Source: Flintibacter sp. KGMB00164 | GTDB taxonomy: Bacteria > Bacillota > Clostridia > Oscillospirales > Oscillospiraceae | Length of the DNA: 64,000 bases | Direction: 5' to 3' | Assembly (NCBI RefSeq): GCF_008727735.1 | Contig: NZ_CP044227.1 | Coordinates: 1,995,001-2,059,000, forward strand | Part shown: one piece after another, positions 24,717-33,843 of the stretch | Position numbering within the stretch: the first letter of the stretch is position 1 | How the letters are laid out: the number at the start of each line of letters is the position of its first letter | Program-made: the position numbers and the translations under genes | Notes under the pieces: model-generated | What the model saw: only the letters and a program-made list of their open reading frames with translations | Told to the model about the DNA's origin: nothing | Databases searched by the model: none

Positions 24717-25175
24717 TTAAAGTCCTTTTTTTAATTCCTCCAGCAAGCCCTGACACCCCTCCAGCACATCCTGGTACGTAGTCTCAAAATCTCCGGTGTA
24801 CCAAGGGTCGGCCACCTGGCCGGGACGATCCGTATAATCCATCAGCAGATGGATCTTTCCCTCCGGGTCCCCCCCACAGATTCGGGTCATATTGCGCAGA
24901 TTGGCCTGATCCATACCAATCAGCAGATCATAGTCGGAATAGTCGGCCTTTTTCATCTGCTTGGCCGCATGCCCTTGGCATCCGATCCCATACTCGGCCA
25001 GCTTTCGCCGTGCCGGAGGATAAACTGGGTTTCCGATCTCCTCTGTGCTGGTGGCGGCAGAGTCTACCTTGATTCGCTCCTCCAATCCCGCTTTCTTCAC
25101 CAAATCTTCCATGATAAAGCGAGCCATTGGACTTCTGCAAATATTGCCGTGACAAACAAAAAGTATTTTCGTCAT
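24717..25175 (-). CDS. Low-molecular-weight protein tyrosine phosphatase
   Basis: 152 residues. The phosphate-binding loop CHGNICRS with nucleophile Cys8 and Arg14 stands at the N-terminus, and the general acid Asp is in ADPWYTGDFE near 122, the two diagnostic sites of the family. Bacterial members dephosphorylate tyrosine kinases that govern capsule or wall polymer synthesis, or protein-arginine phosphate (YwlE type). Residues after the P-loop do not let me choose. Single gene with its own promoter; an ATGACG start follows a weak ribosome-binding site. Confidence 0.9.
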   Translation of the reverse strand: MTKILFVCHGNICRSPMARFIMEDLVKKAGLEERIKVDSAATSTEEIGNPVYPPARRKLAEYGIGCQGHAAKQMKKADYSDYDLLIGMDQANLRNMTRICGGDPEGKIHLLMDYTDRPGQVADPWYTGDFETTYQDVLEGCQGLLEELKKGL

Positions 25176-25283
25176 TTCAGTTATATCCCTTCATAAGCCT
25201 GCAAGCCATTGTTATGACTGGCTTTTCGGCAAGTTCTGTTTTAAGTTGCTTCTGAATTTTTCTAATCAACTTCCTATTTGGTT

Positions 25284-25313
25284 AGTATAGCATCTCAAAA
25301 AAATAGGAGTCAA
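25284..25313 (-). promoter_or_regulatory. Sigma-A promoter of the tyrosine phosphatase gene
   Basis: Minus strand TTGACT (25313-25308), 18-bp spacer, TATACT (25289-25284), leaving a leader of about 100 nt. Confidence 0.75.
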
Positions 25314-25401
25314 TAAAAACAGCACCAAGCCCGGAAAATCACCTTTCTCTCCCAAGCAGGGCTCGTTTTCTCTACCGGAACAAGCAATCCATGAAATATT
25401 T

Positions 25402-26376
25402 CTACTTATGTTCCAATGTGCTGGGGATCGCTCTTAGCAGGCTGTGATTCCACATAAAATCAAGAAGCTTCTGCTGCACCGGATTCGTGTGCTGTTTTAA
25501 AGAAGATAAGTAAATGGCACGTGTTGCAATGGGATCATCCAGCTGATAAAAAATGATACTCTCCGTGGGGGCCACATACTCCGGAATCGTAGAGCGCAGA
25601 AAAGACACACCTTGACCTTCACACACCAGATAAAAAGCGGTCATCATCTGCGTGAGGAAAACTGAAACTTTGGGGGTAAAACCTGCGTGCTCACATAGCT
25701 GCATACTGCGCTGATAGCTGTCGTTTCCCGTTTGCAGGAGAAGAAATGGCTCATCCCGGAAGGCCGCTAAAGGAACGGCAGGCTTCTTTTGACCGGGCTC
25801 ATTGCGTTTGAGCAGTTCATCAAAGGAATAACCGTATTGACTTAACTGTTTATTGATGGGAAATCGAGCCGGTACCGCCAGGACAATTTCTTCCATACAC
25901 CATGCCACAGATTGAATCTTTTCATTTGTTTGCAGAGGCTCTGCCTCCAGAAAGAAATCCAGTTTATGACTGAGTAATTTTTCAGCCATGGACGCACTGC
26001 CGCCTTCCGTCAGTGTCAAGGTAATTTGGGGATTTTCCTCCCGGAATTCCTGAAACAGCCGTGGAAGCACATACGTACAGAAGAACATGGAGCTTCCAAT
26101 ATGCAGTTTCGTTTCCTGGCTGTTGAGCTGGGCGAAGTGGGCACGCATATCCTCTTCAATATTCATTACCTTCTCCACCTGCTGGATATAGTACTGCCCG
26201 GCAGGCGTAAGAGAGATGGGCGTGGTGCTCCGGTCAAAAATCGGAGTCTTGATCTCCTGCTCCACCTTCTTTACCACAGAGCTGAGCCACGGCTGGGAGA
26301 CATATAGTTTTTGCGCAGCTTTTGAGAAGCTACCCTCTTGATAAACGGCGTAAATATATTCCTTGTAGTTCAGCAT
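25402..26376 (-). CDS. LysR family transcriptional regulator
   Basis: 324 residues. An N-terminal winged helix-turn-helix (about 1-60) contains EGSFSKAAQKLYVSQPWLSSVVKKVE; a periplasmic-binding-like effector domain follows from about 90 (LHIGSSMFF, then a hinge near 160 and 265). The ATG at 26376 follows GGAGAGATAGAC and gives the normal length; the frame is open to 26499 but that extension has no homology. It is divergent from the FAH-family gene at 26664 across 287 bp, the usual arrangement of a LysR regulator with its target. The effector is unknown. Confidence 0.9.
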   Translation of the reverse strand: MLNYKEYIYAVYQEGSFSKAAQKLYVSQPWLSSVVKKVEQEIKTPIFDRSTTPISLTPAGQYYIQQVEKVMNIEEDMRAHFAQLNSQETKLHIGSSMFFCTYVLPRLFQEFREENPQITLTLTEGGSASMAEKLLSHKLDFFLEAEPLQTNEKIQSVAWCMEEIVLAVPARFPINKQLSQYGYSFDELLKRNEPGQKKPAVPLAAFRDEPFLLLQTGNDSYQRSMQLCEHAGFTPKVSVFLTQMMTAFYLVCEGQGVSFLRSTIPEYVAPTESIIFYQLDDPIATRAIYLSSLKQHTNPVQQKLLDFMWNHSLLRAIPSTLEHK

Positions 26377-26424
26377 GTCTATCTCTCCATCTGAAAAACT
26401 GCATCCGCTCACTTCTGTATTTCG

Positions 26425-26453
26425 ATTATACCAAAAGGGAACCGCAGCAACAA
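26425..26453 (-). promoter_or_regulatory. Promoter of the LysR regulator gene
   Basis: Minus strand TTGTTG (26453-26448), 17-bp spacer, TATAAT (26430-26425), about 50 bp before the start. Confidence 0.7.
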
Positions 26454-26554
26454 GGCACTTACACATAAGCAAGTATTTCCCTCCGGATAACCGGAGCACA
26501 ATGGTCCCCCTTTGCCTATACGAAAAAACATATAGCGCTTAAAGTAATACCAAT

Positions 26555-26583
26555 TTTACAAAAAACAGCGGCACATATAAAAT
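26555..26583 (+). promoter_or_regulatory. Promoter of the FAH-family operon
   Basis: TTTACA, 17-bp spacer, TAAAAT, about 80 bp upstream of the gene and about 100 bp from the divergent LysR promoter, so a bound LysR protein could act on both. Confidence 0.65.
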
Positions 26584-26663
26584 TGAACCAGAACAAGAAA
26601 TAACGCTAAAGCGGCTATAAAAAGTTCGATAAAGATGTCTCAGCTAAAAAAGGAGTAGATTTT

Positions 26664-27590
26664 ATGCGTCTAGCAACCATAAAATACAACGGCAAGGAAC
26701 TGGCCGGAATTGTAGTTGATAAAGGTATCCTCCCCATTGCAGCTTTGAACACAGCCAAAGGTACCGCCTGGAAGGAAGAAATGTACGCGCTCATCTGTGC
26801 TCAGCAGGTGCCTGTTCTCACCCACTGGTATAACCAGGGCGGCAAGGAGGAGCTGGAATCCATCCCTGGGCTGGTACCAGCGGATCAGGTCGTCTACGCT
26901 CCTCTCTACCGTAATCCCCGTCGAATCTTCGGCATCGGATTGAACTACGCGGAACACGCCGGAGACATCGGTTCCGCTGCCCCCACCGGGTTCCCTGGCA
27001 GCTTTTTTAAGATGGTGGATACACTCATCGGTCCCGGGGATACGATTAAACTCCCTGCTCTGAAAGAGGCTCAGAAAACCACCGCGGAAGCGGAGTTGGG
27101 TGTGATTATGGGCAAGGACTGCCGGGATGTATCAGAGGAAGACTGGGAGAGTGCTATCGTAGGCTACACCACCGTGCTGGACATGACTGAGGAGTCCATT
27201 TTGAAAGGCAATGACTATGTCAGCGGAAACCCCCGCTATCTCTGCATTGTTAAAAATTTCCCCACCTTCTTCTCCTTCGGACCCCAGTTGGTCACCCCCG
27301 ACGAGGTGCCCGATGTACTGAAGCTAGAGGTTCAATCGGTTCATAACGGTGACGTCTACGCCAAAAACACTGTGGACCATATGACCCACAAGCCCGCCCG
27401 CCTGGTGTCTCTCCACAGCCAGATTCAGGGCTGGTATGCCGGAGATATTCTTTCCACCGGCACCCCCCGTGCCTTTCATATTCAGGACGGCGATGTGGCT
27501 GAGTGCCGGATCTACGGCCCAAACGGCTTTGAGATGGCTCCCCTGCGCAATCCCGTCATCGACCTGAAGAAACACCCCGACCAGAAATAA
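26664..27590 (+). CDS. Fumarylacetoacetate hydrolase (FAH) family protein
   Basis: 308 residues. The C-terminal catalytic fold begins near RIFGIGLNYAEHAGD (about 89-103), with metal-ligand acidic residues in TAEAELGVIMGKDCRDV (about 137-153) and the segments GYTTVLDMTEE and GWYAGDILSTGTPRA. The family includes hydrolases, decarboxylases and isomerases acting on beta-dicarbonyl acids in aromatic or sugar-acid catabolism. First gene of a two-gene operon divergent from a LysR regulator; ribosome-binding site AAAGGAG. The substrate cannot be assigned, and its partner gene is unrecognised. Confidence 0.85.
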   Translation: MRLATIKYNGKELAGIVVDKGILPIAALNTAKGTAWKEEMYALICAQQVPVLTHWYNQGGKEELESIPGLVPADQVVYAPLYRNPRRIFGIGLNYAEHAGDIGSAAPTGFPGSFFKMVDTLIGPGDTIKLPALKEAQKTTAEAELGVIMGKDCRDVSEEDWESAIVGYTTVLDMTEESILKGNDYVSGNPRYLCIVKNFPTFFSFGPQLVTPDEVPDVLKLEVQSVHNGDVYAKNTVDHMTHKPARLVSLHSQIQGWYAGDILSTGTPRAFHIQDGDVAECRIYGPNGFEMAPLRNPVIDLKKHPDQK

Positions 27591-27616
27591 ATTACCGCTC
27601 CAAGGAGGAATACACT

Positions 27617-28447
27617 ATGAAAGCTACCTTTGTTTTAACTCCCGCAGAAGCCCGCCGTCTGATTGCCAAAGCGGTCATCCAGACTCCTGAGTTCCAGAAA
27701 GCATGGAAAGATGCCTATGTGCTGCTGGCCGGCGGCACCACCAACGCTTTTATCGCCCAGGAGCTTGGCTACGATGTAGAGCCGGGGCAGTGTACCGTCG
27801 GCATCAGCTGTGCGGGTTTGCTGTGTGTCACCGAACCTTCCAGCCGCAAGAGCTTCCCAAACGTGTTCTATAAGGGCCAGCCAGTGGACAAGAAGATTGA
27901 CGAGGCCCTGCAGGATTACCATGCGGACACGGTCATTATCAAGGGCGCCAACGCCTTCGACCTGGAGGGACATGTGGGCGTGATCACCTCCGGCTTCAAC
28001 GGAGGCACGATTCCCAATTTTATCGGCTACATGACCAGCAAGGGGTTGAAATTTATCTGCCCGGTGGGTTATGAGAAGCTGGTGCCCAATGTGCCCGCCG
28101 CCAGCAGGGCTTTGGGCGGAGCCAGCCATATCGATATCTCTATGGGTGCAGATCCCGGCATGTACTGCCTGAGCAGTGCCGATATCATTACCGAAGTGGA
28201 AGCCATCAAGCAGATGTTCCGCTGTGACGCCAAGGTGGTGTGCGCCGGCGGCATCGGCGGCAACGAGGGCGCCCACTACTGGGCGGTGGACGGCAAGGAG
28301 AGCGACGTGAAGGCTATGGTGGAATACCTGGAAAAGAATATCAAGGGCGAGCCTCCCGTCAAGGGCAACCGGGGCAAGTGCGACAATTGCCGCTATCCTG
28401 GCTGCCGGTATCACGGGAAGGGAAATCCCGCCTGGATCAAGGACTGA
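27617..28447 (+). CDS. Conserved-looking protein of unknown function with Cys-rich C-terminus
   Basis: 276 residues, not recognised. No signal peptide or membrane helix. The first 200 residues contain LLAGGTTNAFIAQELGYD, VGISCAGLLCVTEPSSRKSFP and a glycine-rich CAGGIGGNEGAHY near 211-223, suggesting an alpha/beta fold with a phosphate- or cofactor-binding loop. The tail KCDNCRYPGCRYHGKG (about 254-269) could bind zinc or an Fe-S cluster. It follows the FAH-family gene by 26 bp with an excellent AAGGAGG ribosome-binding site and precedes a terminator, so the two likely serve one catabolic step controlled by the LysR protein. That link is inference. Confidence 0.8.
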   Translation: MKATFVLTPAEARRLIAKAVIQTPEFQKAWKDAYVLLAGGTTNAFIAQELGYDVEPGQCTVGISCAGLLCVTEPSSRKSFPNVFYKGQPVDKKIDEALQDYHADTVIIKGANAFDLEGHVGVITSGFNGGTIPNFIGYMTSKGLKFICPVGYEKLVPNVPAASRALGGASHIDISMGADPGMYCLSSADIITEVEAIKQMFRCDAKVVCAGGIGGNEGAHYWAVDGKESDVKAMVEYLEKNIKGEPPVKGNRGKCDNCRYPGCRYHGKGNPAWIKD

Positions 28448-28508
28448 GGCAATAATTACATTTCTGAGACGTTCCTTTCTTTGACTACATATGATTGCTA
28501 AAAAAATT

Positions 28509-28547
28509 AAAAGACACACCAGCTTGTTAGCTGATGTGTCTTTTATC
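28509..28547 (+). terminator. Terminator of the FAH-family operon
   Basis: Stem AAAAGACACACCAGCT (28509-28524) with AGCTGATGTGTCTTTT (28529-28544), one mismatch, 4-nt loop, followed by TATCTTG. Confidence 0.75.
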
Positions 28548-28846
28548 TTGTCGAACACTTTAGCTGCCGCTGCCGGGTTTTCAAACAGCCCGCCGCGAGT
28601 GCGGCATAAATTCAAAGCGAAGTGGAAAATTGTGCAGGATGGCCTTGCCCGCCGGAAACCAAAAAGAAACACCAGCCTGTCGGCTGGTGTTTCTTTTTGG
28701 CTTGTCCGCAAAGTATAGATGCCGGACAAGACCGGGGCCCCGCACGGCGGGGCGGCGCGTTTGCGCCGTACAAGCGTTTTGCCGCAGTCAAAACCTTGGC
28801 GCAGGAGCAATTCACTTGCCCCGAGCATTTAAAATATCCCAGGATT
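28548..28846. other. Noncoding, repeat-like stretch without a supportable gene
   Basis: About 300 nt between the operon terminator and the tRNA terminator. It contains one further strong hairpin (28659-28700) and GC-rich tracts around 28736-28760. Open frames exist on both strands, but they cross the hairpins, lack ribosome-binding sites and resemble no protein. It may be a dispersed intergenic repeat. Confidence 0.4.
28659..28700. repeat. 19-bp perfect inverted repeat resembling the upstream terminator
   Basis: Arms 28659-28677 and 28682-28700, core AAAGAAACACCAGCC, loop TGTC, followed by CTTGTC. The terminator at 28509-28547 has a related core (AAAGACACACCAGC) and is also followed by CTTGTC, so the two look like diverged copies of one element. 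Confidence 0.65.
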
Positions 28847-28890
28847 CCATAAAAAATAACCACACCTAATGGTGTGGTTATTTTTTATGG
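28847..28890 (-). terminator. Terminator of the tRNA operon, overlapping the tRNA-Cys CCA end
   Basis: Perfect 20-bp stem: arm 28871-28890 pairs with 28847-28866, loop of four. On the minus strand the first arm starts with the CCA of tRNA-Cys and the second arm ends in a T-rich tract. Confidence 0.88.
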
Positions 28891-28962
28891 AGGTGCCACC
28901 CAGATTTGAACTGGGGAGTGGAGCTTTTGCAGAGCTCTGCCTTACCACTTGGCTATGGCACC
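28888..28962 (-). tRNA. tRNA-Cys (GCA)
   Basis: Acceptor GGTGCCA pairs with TGGCACC; the anticodon loop CTGCAAA between GAGCT and AGCTC gives anticodon GCA; T-loop GTTCAAATC; encoded CCA. Last of five tRNA genes in one transcript. Confidence 0.95.
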
Positions 28963-28989
28963 ATCTGGAGCGGAACCGCTCCAAAAAAT

Positions 28990-29065
28990 TGGAGCGAGTG
29001 ACGAGGCTCGAACTCGCTACCTCCACCTTGGCAAGGTGGCGCTCTACCAGATGAGCTACACTCGC
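28990..29065 (-). tRNA. tRNA-Gly (GCC)
   Basis: Acceptor GCGAGTG with CACTCGC; anticodon stem CCACC/GGTGG with loop TTGCCAA gives GCC; T-loop GTTCGAGCC; encoded CCA. 27 bp from tRNA-Cys. Confidence 0.95.
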
Positions 29066-29108
29066 ATGTTGCCTGGAGAGGGGAACCCTCTCCAGGGCTT
29101 TGTTCACT

Positions 29109-29184
29109 TGGTGCCTCCGGCCGGAATCGAACCAGCGACACGGGGATTTTCAGTCCCCTGCTCTACCAACTGAGCTACAGAGGC
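29109..29184 (-). tRNA. tRNA-Phe (GAA)
   Basis: Acceptor GCCTCTG with CGGAGGC (one G-U pair); anticodon stem GGGGA/TCCCC with loop CTGAAAA gives GAA; T-loop GTTCGATTC; encoded ACCA end. Confidence 0.95.
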
Positions 29185-29187
29185 AAG

Positions 29188-29264
<77 letters not shown>

Positions 29265-29284
29265 AGGTAGTCATGGGGGGGAAG

Positions 29285-29360
29285 TGGTGGGAACAACAGG
29301 GCTCGAACCTGTGACCCCATGCTTGTAAGGCATGTGCTCTACCAGCTGAGCTATGCTCCC
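29285..29360 (-). tRNA. tRNA-Val (TAC)
   Basis: Acceptor GGGAGCA with TGTTCCC; anticodon stem CATGC/GCATG with loop CTTACAA gives TAC; T-loop GTTCGAGCC; encoded ACCA end. First gene of the tRNA operon. Confidence 0.95.
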
Positions 29361-29392
29361 GAGTTGTGCGCCTCACTTGCGACGGCTTCGCT

Positions 29393-29421
29393 AGTATACT
29401 AGATTTTCGGCCCATTGTCAA
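29393..29421 (-). promoter_or_regulatory. Strong sigma-A promoter of the tRNA operon
   Basis: Minus strand TTGACA (29421-29416), 17-bp spacer, TATACT (29398-29393), about 33 bp upstream of tRNA-Val. Consensus -35 box, as expected of a stable-RNA promoter. Confidence 0.88.
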
Positions 29422-29534
29422 CAGGTAAATTGAAATTTTTTAAAAGTTTTTTTCGAGCCTCTGTTTTATCCTGAAAATGGATAGACTATCTGTTTCTACT
29501 CTATGAAATAATGAAAGAAAGCGCCGGGATATTC

Positions 29535-29564
29535 TTGACACAAAGCCGTGTACAGTGACATAAT
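29535..29564 (+). promoter_or_regulatory. Probable promoter of pfkA
   Basis: TTGACA, 18-bp spacer, CATAAT, about 108 bp before the pfkA start. The rest of 29361-29671 is AT-rich spacer carrying this promoter and the divergent tRNA promoter; nothing else is seen in it. Confidence 0.65.
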
Positions 29565-29671
29565 TAAGACGATTGTAAGCGCCTTGATATCCGCCAACTT
29601 TTACACTACGAAACAATTAGCAGCAATGCTGAGAACATGTTGGCCACGGCCAGACGAAGGAGGAGCTCCAA

Positions 29672-30682
29672 ATGGAGAATAAGGTGAAGCGTATTGGTGT
29701 TCTGACCAGCGGCGGCGACGCTCCTGGCATGAATGCAGCTGTCCGTGCGGTCGTCCGTACCGCAGTAAGCCACGGGATCCAGTGTGTGGGTATCCGCAGA
29801 GGCTGGAACGGTCTTATTAACAGCGATTTTGTCCAGCTTGATGGCTCCAGCGTCAGCCATATCATCAATAAGGGCGGCACCATGCTCTACACCGCCCGCA
29901 GCATGGAATTCATGAATCCTGAGGGCCGTGCTAAGGCTCTGAATACCTGCAAGCTGCTGGGTCTGGACGGTATTGTGGCCATCGGCGGCGACGGCACCTT
30001 CCGCGGCGCACTGGCTCTCTCCCGCCAGGCTGCTGAGGCGGGCAGCCACATCAGCGTGGTGGGCATCCCTGCCACCATCGATAACGATATCGGCTGCTCC
30101 CACTATACCATCGGCTTTGACACCGCCTGCAACACCGCCATTGAGTGTATCGATAAACTGCGCGACACCATGCAGTCCCATGAGCGCTGCTCCGTGGTTG
30201 AGGTCATGGGCCGTCACGCCGGCTATCTAGCCCTGTATGTGGGCATTGCTGTGGGCGCTACGGCCGTGCTGATCCCCGAGCGTGAAGTCGACTTCCAGGA
30301 GGACGTGGTGGAAAAGATCCGCCGTGCCCGTCTGGCCGGTTCCACCCACTACATGGTGGTAGTGGCTGAGGGCGCAGGCAGCGCCTTTGAGATCGGCAAG
30401 CGCATCCACGACGAGGTGGGTATCGATCCCCGTGTCACCGTGCTGGGCCACATTCAGCGCGGCGGCTCCCCCACCGCCCGTGACCGTGAGACTGCCAGCC
30501 GCATGGGCTACGAGGCCGTGCTGACCCTGCTGAGCAACCGGGGCAACCGCATTATTGCCACCCGGGACGGCCACATCGTGGACCTGGATATGGAGGAAGC
30601 TCTGGCCATGACCAAGCAGTTCCAGATGGACCGCTATCAGGTGCTGGAGGCTCTGACTAACAACGGCGGCACACTGCTTTGA
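29672..30682 (+). CDS. pfkA: ATP-dependent 6-phosphofructokinase
   Basis: 336 residues, cytoplasmic glycolytic enzyme phosphorylating fructose 6-phosphate. Markers are LTSGGDAPGMNAA at the N-terminus, GGDGTFRG near 105 and PATIDNDI near 128 (catalytic Asp). Gly in GGDGT and Ala in PATID, instead of the Asp and Lys seen in pyrophosphate-dependent enzymes, indicate ATP as donor. GRHAGYLAL and GHIQRGGSPTARDR complete the fructose-phosphate site. Monocistronic; ribosome-binding site AGGAGG. Pyruvate kinase is not adjacent as it is in some Firmicutes. Confidence 0.96.
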   Translation: MENKVKRIGVLTSGGDAPGMNAAVRAVVRTAVSHGIQCVGIRRGWNGLINSDFVQLDGSSVSHIINKGGTMLYTARSMEFMNPEGRAKALNTCKLLGLDGIVAIGGDGTFRGALALSRQAAEAGSHISVVGIPATIDNDIGCSHYTIGFDTACNTAIECIDKLRDTMQSHERCSVVEVMGRHAGYLALYVGIAVGATAVLIPEREVDFQEDVVEKIRRARLAGSTHYMVVVAEGAGSAFEIGKRIHDEVGIDPRVTVLGHIQRGGSPTARDRETASRMGYEAVLTLLSNRGNRIIATRDGHIVDLDMEEALAMTKQFQMDRYQVLEALTNNGGTLL

Positions 30683-30728
30683 TCTTTCCGTTTTTTCCAT
30701 TTTAAAACCACATCTCAATTGATACAAA

Positions 30729-30763
30729 AAAAACTCCGCGCTCGCAATGAGCGCGGAGTTTTT
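30729..30763. terminator. Bidirectional terminator between pfkA and guaB
   Basis: 15-bp stem (core ACTCCGCGCTC, 5-base loop) with A-tract before and T-tract after, between convergent genes. Confidence 0.92.
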
Positions 30764-30778
30764 CGTTCATGAACGGAA

Positions 30779-32257
<1,479 letters not shown>

Positions 32258-32328
32258 CTACAACTCCTTTTCCTTTCGTTCACCCCAAAAAGGGGCAAAT
32301 CGGCTCAAAAAACACCTGTAATAGATTT

Positions 32329-32357
32329 ATTGTACCTGTCCTTGAATTCCTTGTCAA
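32329..32357 (-). promoter_or_regulatory. Strong sigma-A promoter of guaB
   Basis: Minus strand TTGACA (32357-32352), 17-bp spacer, TACAAT (32334-32329). The -35 box overlaps the stop of the upstream thioesterase gene. The leader is about 70 nt; I see no G-box riboswitch in it. Confidence 0.85.
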
Positions 32358-33097
32358 GGAAGCACTTCACCAAAAATCACCGAGGCCTCAAAGCGGGATT
32401 TGCCCTCCTCGTCCATACCCTGGACAAAGTGCATATCTCCCTCCTGCCCCAACCGCATTTCCAGCTCATCCCCCGGACGGCACTCCGCCAGGTAGCCGAT
32501 CTGCAGCTGGGAGAGGAACTTGTCCTCCTCCAGATTCTGCATCTCCATGGCGTCACAGACAAAGTCGGCGTAGCGGCAGTTGTTCACATGGCCGTTAATA
32601 TCGGTGTCACTGTACTGCATCCGGCGATGGCAGACCGGCTCCATCTCCTGGGGCAGACGCAGCTTGGTCAGCTTTTTTGTCTTGCACAGCTCTCCTCCAC
32701 CGGTGTTCTGCAGCTCTTCCACGCTCTCCAGCCGCAAAATCTTCCGGTCGCTGGCCCGTACCAGCACCCAGATGGATACGCACTCCCCTACCGGCTCGCC
32801 GTCCACCAGCAGGTCGTAGTCCCGGTACATGGTAGCCGCCCGGCCTCCCCGGTGCCAGGTACGGATGGTGAGATTTTCTCCCCAGTGCAGGGGCCGCTCC
32901 AGACGGTACCACACCCGGGTAAGCATCCAGAACGCACCGTAGCGCTTCACAATGATTTCCCGGGTAAACCCGCCGTGTTCTGCGGCCTGGGTAGCCGCCT
33001 CCTGCAGGTGTCCCAGCAGAGGTCCCGCCTTGCAGTATCCCCTTCCATCCACATCCCGGGAGTCGATGGGCAGGGTCATCTCATAAAACTGGCTCAT
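32354..33097 (-). CDS. Acyl-ACP thioesterase family protein
   Basis: 247 residues, two hotdog folds. The first half has GRGYCKAGPLLGHLQEAATQ and the FWMLTRVWYRLERPL strand that lines the acyl pocket; the second half has the catalytic-type SDTDINGHVNNCRYADF (about 162-178, with Asn and His). It would hydrolyse acyl-ACP to release free fatty acid in the cytoplasm. The start overlaps the stop of the Cys-rich protein gene by four bases (ATGA). Similar to bacterial FatA/FatB-like thioesterases; chain length unknown. Confidence 0.87.
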   Translation of the reverse strand: MSQFYEMTLPIDSRDVDGRGYCKAGPLLGHLQEAATQAAEHGGFTREIIVKRYGAFWMLTRVWYRLERPLHWGENLTIRTWHRGGRAATMYRDYDLLVDGEPVGECVSIWVLVRASDRKILRLESVEELQNTGGGELCKTKKLTKLRLPQEMEPVCHRRMQYSDTDINGHVNNCRYADFVCDAMEMQNLEEDKFLSQLQIGYLAECRPGDELEMRLGQEGDMHFVQGMDEEGKSRFEASVIFGEVLP

Positions 33098-33708
33098 TGG
33101 TTCTCCTTTCCACGGATCAGCAGCCGCGTTTTGCAGCAGATATCGTCAATATCGTCGGCAGTGCCGGCAGGAATGCGCATCTGGGCTCCGCACTCCTTGC
33201 AGATGAGGTCCACCGAGCTGTAATTGACCTGGAAGGTCCAGCTGTGACTGCCGCAGGTGCAGGAGATGCCGTCCCGGGCGGCGATATCCCGGATCTCGGA
33301 GAGGACCTCCTCCATGACCATCTCATCCAGGAATACACCCCGCTCCCCGCCTTCGTCCTCCAGCTTATCCAGCGCCTGCTCCAGGCGGGCCGTGGCGGCG
33401 TACACCGGCCCTTCCTCGCCCACATAGCAGCAGTCCACCCCCGACTGGGCACAGGAGAAGGCCAGCGCTTTCTCCCTCAGGAAGGCGGTGGACGAACAGG
33501 ACACCAGATGCTCCCGGCCGCAGTACAGGCAGGGCACCTTCAGCCGCACCCGCTGGGGCAGAAACTCCACGTCCAGCTCAGAGTGGCCGCAGGGACACTG
33601 GATGCGGGTGGGCGAGGCGGCCAGCGCGAACACGTCCTTCTCCACGATCACCGACTGGCGGCAGCGGGGACAAATATAGGATAAAAAGCGGGTCTTTTCC
33701 TGACTCAT
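33094..33708 (-). CDS. Cysteine-rich zinc-ribbon-like protein of unknown function
   Basis: 204 residues with at least a dozen Cys, many as CxxC-type pairs: C13-C16, C37/C39, C59-C62, C70, then SCTCGSHS and CKECGAQM near the C-terminus. This suggests several zinc ribbons. A mostly helical acidic stretch (about 105-150) lies between the clusters. No signal peptide or membrane helix. First gene of a two-gene unit with the acyl-ACP thioesterase, ribosome-binding site ACGGAGG. I do not recognise a family; the pairing may point to a fatty-acid or spore-related role, but that is speculative. Confidence 0.7.
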   Translation of the reverse strand: MSQEKTRFLSYICPRCRQSVIVEKDVFALAASPTRIQCPCGHSELDVEFLPQRVRLKVPCLYCGREHLVSCSSTAFLREKALAFSCAQSGVDCCYVGEEGPVYAATARLEQALDKLEDEGGERGVFLDEMVMEEVLSEIRDIAARDGISCTCGSHSWTFQVNYSSVDLICKECGAQMRIPAGTADDIDDICCKTRLLIRGKENQ

Positions 33709-33749
33709 ACTGGAGTTCCTCCGTTTATCTTCAAATGCTTAATTATTGT

Positions 33750-33778
33750 ATTATACTCCACCTTGTTTTCTTTTTCCA
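33750..33778 (-). promoter_or_regulatory. Probable promoter of the Cys-rich protein/thioesterase operon
   Basis: Minus strand TGGAAA (33778-33773), 17-bp spacer, TATAAT (33755-33750). The -10 is perfect; the -35 is weak. Confidence 0.5.
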
Positions 33779-33843
33779 GGGGCAGAGCATAACTTTTCCC
33801 ATTCTGGAAATCCTAGCACCATCCTTGTTGCGAGGTGGCATCT

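Noticed and set aside
28548-28846. Protein-coding gene in the gap before the tRNA cluster
   Set aside because: Open frames on both strands run through perfect hairpins, have no ribosome-binding site and resemble no family.
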